NCBI RefSeq assembly: GCF_020166395.1
Contig: NZ_JAIQXU010000052.1
Location: 1 to 11,668, forward strand
Length of the DNA stretch: 11,668 bases
Direction: 5' to 3'
Source: Deinococcus betulae
GTDB taxonomy: Bacteria > Deinococcota > Deinococci > Deinococcales > Deinococcaceae
Both the position numbers and the translations under genes were made by a program. Shown here one piece after another: positions 7,391-11,668 of the stretch. Under the pieces are notes generated by a model. That model did not search any database, was not told the DNA's origin, and was given only the letters and a program-made list of their open reading frames with translations. The first letter of the stretch is position 1. The number at the start of each line of letters is the position of its first letter.

Positions 7391-8374
7391 CACAGCGGTT
7401 TCCAGAGGAGTTGAAGGAGTATGGTGATTTATGCGTGGGTACAGCCTTGACCTTCGACAGCGGATCGTATACGCCGTACGAGACGGCCTCACCCAGGCGG
7501 ACGTCGCCCGACAATTTCAGGTCAGTCTCTCCACTGTGGAACGCTACTGGCGACTCCACCGACAGGAACAACCGCTTGCCCCACGACCCATTCCCGGCAG
7601 TCCACCACGTGTCCTTCCACCTGAGCAGCACGACGTGCTGCTCAGGCAACTGGAAGCGCACCCGGCTGGACCCTGGCTGAACACGTCACGGTGTGGCGTG
7701 CACAGCACGGGCCGCTATCGGTCACTACGCTCTGGCGGCGCATCCAACATCTGAAGTGGACGAGAAAAAAAGACGCTGCAAGCGGCGGAACGTGACCATG
7801 CTTGGCGCACCTTATTTGCACAGGACCTCTTGGAGGTCGACCCACACGAGCTGATCTATCTGGACGAGAGCGGATTTCACACCAGCATGACGCGAACGTT
7901 CGCCCGCTCACCGCGCGGTGAGCGAGCTTTCGGGACAGTGCCCCGGAATCGGGGCGCCAACCTGACGTTGTTGTGTGCCGTAACGATGCAAGGCCCCTGT
8001 GCCGCGTGGCTGGTGGATGGTGGGGTGAACGGGGATGTGTTTGTGACGTACGTCAATCGCATCCGGGTGCCAGAACTTCGGGCGGGGCAGGTCGTCGTGA
8101 TGGATCACTTGGGTGCGCACCGCCGCGTGGCGGTGCGCACCTCGATTGAAGCGACAGGAGCGGCGCTGGTCTTTCTGCCGCCGTATTCACCGGATTTGAA
8201 TCCGATCGAGCTGATGTTTTCGAAAGTGAAGGCAGAGACGAGACGGCTGGAAGCACGGACGAAAACGACAGTCAGTGAAGCGATCCGGGTAGCATTGGAG
8301 GCCGTGCGCCCGAAGGATTGTGCCGGCTGGTTTCAGCATTGCCTTTCCCCTCAATACTTCTGAAAACTGCTGTC
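7391..8374 (+). mobile_element. IS630-family insertion sequence, about 980 bp
   Basis: Imperfect terminal inverted repeats: 7392-7414 (ACAGCGGTTTCCAGAGGAGT...) and 8351-8373 (reverse complement ACAGCAGTTTTCAGAAGTAT...), about 18 matches in 23. The transposase lies between them on the plus strand. IS630 elements normally duplicate a TA target; a TA lies at 7386-7387 on the left but I find none adjoining the right end, so exact ends are good to a few bases. The right end overlaps the stop codon of the endolysin gene. Confidence 0.82.
7431..8363 (+). pseudogene. IS630-family DDE transposase with two frame breaks
   Basis: Starts MRGYSLDLRQRIVYAV after GGTGA, with a helix-turn-helix (LTQADVARQFQVSLSTVERYW). 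Near 7668 the frame slips: a missing base in GCTGG-ACCCTG would restore TLAEHVTVWRAQHG, LSVTTLWRRIQHLKWTRKK. At the A7 run (7765-7771) it slips back, giving KTLQAAERDHAWRTLFAQDL. The remaining 180 residues are intact: YLDESGFHT (first Asp), VVMDHLGAH (second Asp), FLPPYSPDLNPIELMFSKVK (catalytic Glu), ending at TGA 8361-8363 inside the right repeat. The first and last segments share one frame, so the two breaks compensate. The A7 tract resembles slippery sites used by some IS630 members, but the first break has no such signal, so as written a full protein is not made. Confidence 0.88.
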
Positions 8375-8921
8375 AGTTCAGGCCCAGCGTCTTCTTGGCC
8401 AGCCCCAGTAGCCGGCGCCGGTCATTCAGGCCCCTAGCCCGTGAGTAGGCCCCGGCCATCAGGGCCGAGATGCCGTATTGCAGTAGCAGGTCTGGGTCAT
8501 CCTCCAGGTCGTATCCGATCAGGGTGCCATAGGTCCGGTAGTTCGCCCGCCCGGTCAGCTGAATCATGCCCCGGCCTCGGTAATGCTACCCGTCGCCGCC
8601 GGCCGGCCTACCATTCCCCAGGCGCCCGGCATAGACCATGTTGCCTAGGGCCTCTGGGTTACCGGTACACCTCGCCGCGCTGGCTAGGGTCGAGAAGCGG
8701 TTCGTCCACACCTCGCACAGCCGCTTGGCGCTGTAGTTCAGGTTCTCGCTGACTGGCCGGAACCCGCTTTCATGGCCCAGCTGCGCCAGGATGTGGGCGG
8801 TTTGCAGAGCTGTGGTGATGCCGTACTGGGGCAGAGCCCAGGCCAGCTTCTCCGCCGCAGTCTCAGCGGCAGCTGGGGGTGGGTTTGGGCGCAGAGTACG
8901 TAATAGGGTGGGGATAATCAT
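8373..8921 (-). pseudogene. GH19 chitinase-like phage endolysin with in-frame amber codon
   Basis: 182-codon frame that would cleave peptidoglycan or chitin-like glycans at the end of phage growth. Residues 35-66 hold the GH19 active-site region (TAHILAQLGHESGFRPVSEN, catalytic Glu51, probable second Glu59). Residues ~112-125 hold the conserved phrase [15 protein letters not shown]; the end is KKTLGLN. Codon 112 (8586-8588) is TAG within GDG*HYRGRG, where the family has an aromatic residue (Tyr or Trp). Reading frame is the same before and after, so a single substitution separates this from an intact gene. The ATG overlaps the stop of the preceding membrane-protein gene (ATGA, 8918-8921). The stop codon touches the IS630 end. 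No secretion signal: release would need the holins upstream. Family call firm. Confidence 0.87.
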
Positions 8922-9205
8922 GCCCGCTCCTTGAGCAGCCGTGCCCGCAGGTACAGACTGACTACCAGGGCCAGCGTGGCCGTCCCACCACGCAGCACCT
9001 CGCTCAGCGGGTATTCGTCCCCCAGCACCAGGGTCCGCAACGCGGGCGCTGGATAGAACGCGGCCAGGATGTAATACAGCCCAGTTAAAACCACTGGAAT
9101 CCAGCGCACCCGAGGGGCGGTATAGCGCTAAGTCAGCACGGCCGCTGAACCCAGCGCCGCCGCATACGTGAGGAGAAAGAGCGTACCCAACAGTGCAGCA
9201 ATCAT
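8918..9205 (-). pseudogene. Small membrane protein, holin candidate, with in-frame amber codon
   Basis: 95-codon frame with ATGA overlaps to its neighbours at both ends (9202-9205 and 8918-8921), which fixes the start at 9205. It begins MIAALLGTLFLLTYAAALGS (first membrane segment). Codon 26 (9128-9130) is TAG, then the frame continues RYTAPRVRWIPVVLTGLYYI (second segment), a short loop LGDEYPLSEVLRG, and ATLALVVSLYL (third segment) with a basic tail RARLLKERA. Without the amber this is a three-segment protein of holin size. A start at GTG 9109 would give 63 residues lacking the first segment. Family cannot be named from sequence alone; a lysis role is inferred from topology and position directly before the endolysin. 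Confidence 0.7.
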
Positions 9206-9519
9206 GTCAACCTCCCCCGCGCCAAGCGGAACAGTAGGGCGTGCAAAATCCAGGCATAGGCCGCAAATAGGCCGGTTCGAAAGCTGCTGGCCGGCGGAAT
9301 GTCCTCCACGTCGTTGCGCAATACGCTCAGCACACTGGGCGCATCACTCAGCAGCAGGCCCACGTAGGCCAGGGCCACCAGGGCCAGGACCAGGGACAGC
9401 GTGAGGCCGCCCCCTTGCTGCTTGCGGAGCATGACGGCGCGCACGGTGACCGCGCCCACGCCGGCCAGATAGGTCAGCACAGCCAGGACACCCAGCAGGT
9501 CACTGAGATGGGGGGTCAT
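9202..9519 (-). CDS. Small membrane protein, holin candidate (105 residues)
   Basis: Starts ATG at 9519 with AAGGA five bases upstream; upstream in-frame sequence is the neighbouring gene in another frame and is not used. Three hydrophobic segments: residues ~8-30 (LLGVLAVLTYLAGVGAVTV), ~40-60 (LTLSLVLALVALAYVGLLL) and ~82-100 (GLFAAYAWILHALLF), with basic residues between (RAVMLRKQQ) and at the end (RLARGRLT). The stop overlaps the next ATG (ATGA, 9202-9205). This is the only member of the cassette with no break in its reading frame besides its good ribosome site. It may be a holin, antiholin or an accessory tail/lysis membrane protein; which one cannot be told here. Confidence 0.72.
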   Translation of the reverse strand: MTPHLSDLLGVLAVLTYLAGVGAVTVRAVMLRKQQGGGLTLSLVLALVALAYVGLLLSDAPSVLSVLRNDVEDIPPASSFRTGLFAAYAWILHALLFRLARGRLT

Positions 9520-9698
9520 CGCGGTCCTTGTCGCCTTTGCAGCGGGTACTGATGGCGGTGACCAAGCCGCCCAGTGTGGTGGACAGCACGCCCAGCAGGG
9601 CGGGCGTCGCTGACCGGCTTGCCGAGGGCACTGGTGGCCACGGCCACCAGCAGCGCCACCCCGACGAAAACAGTGAGTAAGAGTAAGGGGTCTCTCAT
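9500..9698 (-). pseudogene. Small holin-like membrane protein, frameshifted
   Basis: Begins MRDPLLLLTVFVGVALLVAV with GAGGT six bases upstream. The frame is good to GKPVSDA. In the minus-strand run GACGCCCGCC one C appears extra (plus-strand GGG, 9602-9604). Dropping it gives VSDAALLGVLSTTLGGLV, then TAISTRCKGDKDRDD, with a second membrane segment and a charged tail, ending at TGA 9500-9502. The unshifted frame instead gives an Arg/His-rich tail with poor codon usage that stops at 9516-9518. Two hydrophobic segments with a short charged end are typical of phage holins. The start overlaps the stop of the preceding gene by ATGA (9695-9698). In the restored frame it overlaps the next gene by 20 bases. 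Confidence 0.6.
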
Positions 9699-10047
9699 GG
9701 CGTGACCTCACGGCTCACCTCCCTGTGGAGGGGCACGAGATAGGGTTTTCCACTCTGGGCAATCCAGAGCACGGTGCGGTAGCGGGGCTGGGCGGCCCAG
9801 GTGATGACGGGCCGGGTGGCCGAGAGGATTTCGGTGGGACCAGTGGCGCGGTTCCCAGACCGCCGTAGCCGCCCAGTTGGACGCGGGCCACACCGTCAGG
9901 GGGGCAGTCGCGGCTGAGAGCCACCGTGAGGCTCTGCAAGGCGCTGGCCCAGTTCAGTGGGCGGGCAGCAACTTCGACGCGACAGAGAGGCCCGCTGGGT
10001 GACGAAGGGACCGCCTGGGCCATGACCAGAAGAGCAAATAGCAGCAA
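9695..10047 (-). pseudogene. Secreted or anchored small protein of the lysis cassette, frameshifted
   Basis: Not recognised as a family. A TTG start at 10047 gives LLFALLVMAQAVPS, which looks like a signal or anchor segment, then PLCRVEVAARPLNWASALQS, DCPPDGVARVQLGGYGGLGT. Around 9846-9851 one base seems missing; with it restored the protein continues ATGPTEILSATRPVIT, RTVLWIAQSGKPYLVPLH, EVSREVTP and ends at TGA in an ATGA overlap with the next gene. Codon usage supports both halves. The start is uncertain, since a different upstream frame (MLSLLALEAYALIAA) could be the true beginning with another break. The position first in the cassette and the signal would fit a spanin-like or accessory lysis protein, but this is only inferred from context. 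Confidence 0.5.
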
Positions 10048-10083
10048 TCAGTGCATAGGCCTCCAGTGCCAGCAGAGAGAGCA

Positions 10084-10111
10084 CCGCCCCCGTGCTGGCG
10101 GCCGGGGGCGG
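10084..10111. repeat. GC-rich 8-bp inverted repeat
   Basis: CCGCCCCC (10084-10091) and GGGGGCGG (10104-10111), perfect stem with a 12-base loop. It lies between the SGNH remnant and the lysis cassette on the minus strand. No T tract follows on either strand, so it may be an RNA-processing or pausing hairpin rather than a full terminator. Confidence 0.4.
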
Positions 10112-10160
10112 GATGGGGTGAAGTTGGAATCAGGGTGTAATGGGGAATAGAAGGTATGGA

Positions 10161-10308
10161 TCAGAGCAAGCAGTTGTTGAGATACTTGGCGATTAGTTCG
10201 TGTCCAGCCGCTGTTGGATGCAATTGATCTCGAAGCATCATTCGGGGGATTGCATCTCCTTCCACAAGTCAGCGCCAGCATAAGCGCTCGCAAAACGTAT
10301 GCTCAGGC
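10161..10308 (-). pseudogene. SGNH/GDSL hydrolase, C-terminal remnant
   Basis: On the minus strand one frame reads DAIPRMMLRDQLHPTAAGHE, then LIAKYLNNCLL, and ends at TGA 10161-10163. RDxLHPxxxGHxLIA is the block V signature of SGNH hydrolases, with the catalytic Asp and His in DxxH. Just upstream, in another frame, FASAYAGADLWKEMQ matches the usual preceding strand (aDLWxxM), so an indel lies near 10245-10255. Everything before residue ~50 from the end is gone: the homology stops where the divergent acyltransferase gene begins. The nucleophile Ser, Gly and Asn blocks are missing, so it is inactive. Original role (tail-associated esterase, or acylhydrolase in surface polysaccharide turnover) unknown. 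Confidence 0.65.
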
Positions 10309-11463
10309 ATGCGTTATCCCCAGCTTGATGCCGTGCGCGGCCTCGCGGCCCTCGCCGTCGTACTTGGGCATGTCCTCTACGCCGGCTTGGGCTCCGGTGA
10401 TTCAGGGACCGCGCGGGCTGCAGAGGCGATCTACAACAGCACGCATGAAACCCCCCTGCACGTGCTCTACGCCGGAAACGAGGCCGTGCTGATCTTCTTT
10501 GTGCTGAGCGGCTTCGTGCTCCACCTGATGGTCGCGAGAATGCAGGACTCAAGGCGCTGGGACTACCTGAAATACGCGGCCAAGCGAGTGGTGAGGCTCT
10601 GGCCCGCCTACGCTGCGGCGGTACTGATGTCCGCTCTCCTGAGCACCCTGACCAGCGCCACCCCCATCCACCAGAGCGGGGAGTGGATCAGGACGTTCTG
10701 GCGCGAGCCGGTGACCATCAGCATCCTCGCGCAGCACCTGGGCATGGTGGGCGTGTTCGACACCGACGCACTGGACTTCAGCATCTGGTCCCTAGTTCAT
10801 GAAATGCGAATCAGCCTCCTCTTCCCCCTGATCTACTGGACGGTCACGCGCCTGCCTGCCCTCGTCAACCTGGGGCTGTACGGGGCTCTCAGCGCGGCAG
10901 TGGCGACCGTGTTCCTGGATCGCAGCGGAGCACCGAACCTCAGCGACCTATTGCTGACTCTGCATTACCTGCTGCCGTTCGCCCTGGGTGCCCTGATCGC
11001 TCAGCATCGCGAGCAGGCGACCCGCTGGCTGGAAGACAATCGGCCGGTGTGGTGGAGCATGCTGGCCCTGGCGCTGGTCTCTATTGCCTACGGAGGTGGG
11101 CTCCTCAGCGCAGAGCACACCAACGTGGTTACCCGCGACTACTGGGTGCTGCCCGGCGCCGCGCTGCTGGTGATGCTGGTCCTGGCTTCGCTCACAGCCG
11201 AGCGGATGCTGAGCGCCCGGCCGCTGCAATTCCTGGGGCGCATCTCCTACAGCCTTTACCTGATTCATCCTGTGGTTCTGCTAGGACTGCTGAACCTCGC
11301 GCAGCCGGCCCTGCCCCAGAGCGTGGTGCTGTTGCTGGTGCCGGTGGCGAGTGTCCTGGCAGCCTGGGGCCTGTACGTATTGCTGGAGCTCCCCAGCATT
11401 CAGGTGGCGGGGCGGATTGGGGGCGCCCGCGTGGAGGCGGGGCTGCCAGTCAGCGCCCCCTGA
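10309..11463 (+). CDS. Acyltransferase-3 family integral membrane O-acyltransferase (OafA/YrhL-like)
   Basis: 384 residues, complete. Proteins of this family move an acyl group, commonly acetyl, to sugars of surface polysaccharides across the membrane. Visible marks: RYPQLDAVRGLAALAVVLGH with the conserved Arg10 and His21; VLIFFVLSGFVLH; KRVVRLWPAYAAAV; SIWSLVHEMRISLLFPLIYW; GRISYSLYLIHPVVL near the C-terminus. About ten hydrophobic segments fill the rest. No SGNH domain is fused to the C-terminus. The ATG at 10309 fits the family's usual beginning; ribosome site is weak (CAGG). It lies on the strand opposite its phage-like neighbours and ends one base before the convergent tail gene's stop. 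It has no frame damage, in contrast to almost everything beside it. The acyl donor and target cannot be told. Confidence 0.92.
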   Translation: MRYPQLDAVRGLAALAVVLGHVLYAGLGSGDSGTARAAEAIYNSTHETPLHVLYAGNEAVLIFFVLSGFVLHLMVARMQDSRRWDYLKYAAKRVVRLWPAYAAAVLMSALLSTLTSATPIHQSGEWIRTFWREPVTISILAQHLGMVGVFDTDALDFSIWSLVHEMRISLLFPLIYWTVTRLPALVNLGLYGALSAAVATVFLDRSGAPNLSDLLLTLHYLLPFALGALIAQHREQATRWLEDNRPVWWSMLALALVSIAYGGGLLSAEHTNVVTRDYWVLPGAALLVMLVLASLTAERMLSARPLQFLGRISYSLYLIHPVVLLGLLNLAQPALPQSVVLLLVPVASVLAAWGLYVLLELPSIQVAGRIGGARVEAGLPVSAP

Positions 11464-11464
11464 T

Positions 11465-11668
11465 TCACGTGAGGCGCGTAACAGCCATCTGAGTGCCGCC
11501 CGGAGCGCTGCCCCACGTGCTGCCCAGCACGCGCCGCCCCCCACTGCTGTTCATCCACATCTCAACCCTGTCACCTGCGTTGAGCATTACGGTGGCCGCC
11601 GCCGCCCAGTCACCTACCCCCGCCGCACCCTGCGTGCCCTCATGAACTTTTTGCAACTCATTGCCACC
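11465..11668 (-). CDS. C-terminal end of a probable phage tail fibre (C1q-like domain), cut by the window edge
   Basis: 67 codons in frame from the window edge to TGA 11465-11467. It contains AATVMLNAGDRVEMWMNSSG, then GSTWGSAPGGTQMAVTRLT. The pattern of a hydrophobic strand, LNAGDxVEMW, a small-residue turn and a final beta-strand ending (S/Q)xxVxRL is the closing part of C1q/TNF-like jelly-roll domains that cap many phage tail fibres and appendages. A TTG inside (11656) is not the start; the gene continues to the right. It converges with the acyltransferase gene with a single base between the stop codons. The gene on this strand would precede the lysis cassette, the usual phage order of tail then lysis. 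Domain assignment moderate. Confidence 0.6.
   Translation of the reverse strand, partial: GGNELQKVHEGTQGAAGVGDWAAAATVMLNAGDRVEMWMNSSGGRRVLGSTWGSAPGGTQMAVTRLT

Noticed and set aside
10948..11268. Minus-strand frames inside the acyltransferase gene
   Set aside because: Gln/His-rich shadows of a well-supported membrane protein gene.

Overview
The window looks like chromosomal DNA of a high-GC diderm bacterium, most likely Deinococcus or a close relative. This is inferred from the GC-rich codon usage, an LTAC lipobox, a double-GAF diguanylate cyclase, and the mix of IS6-, IS630- and IS5-type elements. No species marker is present. The outstanding impression is of a scrapyard of mobile DNA: two insertion sequences, a truncated phage tail gene, and a decayed prophage end lying against a displaced tRNA-Leu 3' end. 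Only a few genes are intact.

Layout. 53-1578 (+): a GAF-GAF-GGDEF cyclase broken by a one-base deletion inside the GGDEF motif. 1749-2522: an IS6-family element, transposase on the minus strand and frameshifted, with 16/18-bp terminal inverted repeats. Its right end abuts a headless glycine-rich phage-tail-like gene (2523-3203, +). 3359-5764 (-): an intact 801-residue lipoprotein with a duplicated A-B module pair around an Ig-like centre and a sharp GC drop at the second pair. 5791-5955 (+): a possible SLOG-domain remnant. 6063-6147: terminator and 3' half of tRNA-Leu(CAA), on the minus strand, read as an integration-site scar. 6181-6753 (-): an open frame joining the N-terminus of an IS5-type transposase to a tyrosine-integrase C-terminal piece. 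6793-7301 (-): two coupled unknown genes. 7328-7364: a strong minus-strand terminator. 7391-8374 (+): an IS630-family element with two compensating frame breaks. 8373-10047 (-): a phage lysis cassette (secreted protein, three small membrane proteins, GH19 endolysin) linked by ATGA overlaps but carrying two in-frame amber codons and two indels. 10161-10308 (-): an SGNH-hydrolase remnant. 10309-11463 (+): an intact acyltransferase-3 membrane protein. 11465 to the window end (-): the C-terminus of a probable phage tail fibre.

How it fits together. From about 6147 rightwards the minus-strand genes read as tail fibre, lysis cassette, terminator, small genes, integrase piece, att site: one side of a prophage integrated in tRNA-Leu. 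The acyltransferase sits on the opposite strand between tail and lysis genes, a place where lysogenic-conversion (moron) genes are often found, and could modify surface polysaccharide. IS630 has landed between the endolysin stop codon and the cassette's terminator. The number of single-base indels means that either the region is decaying or the assembly has indel errors; raw reads would separate these. I found no CRISPR array, and no convincing wholly new defence or mobile system.
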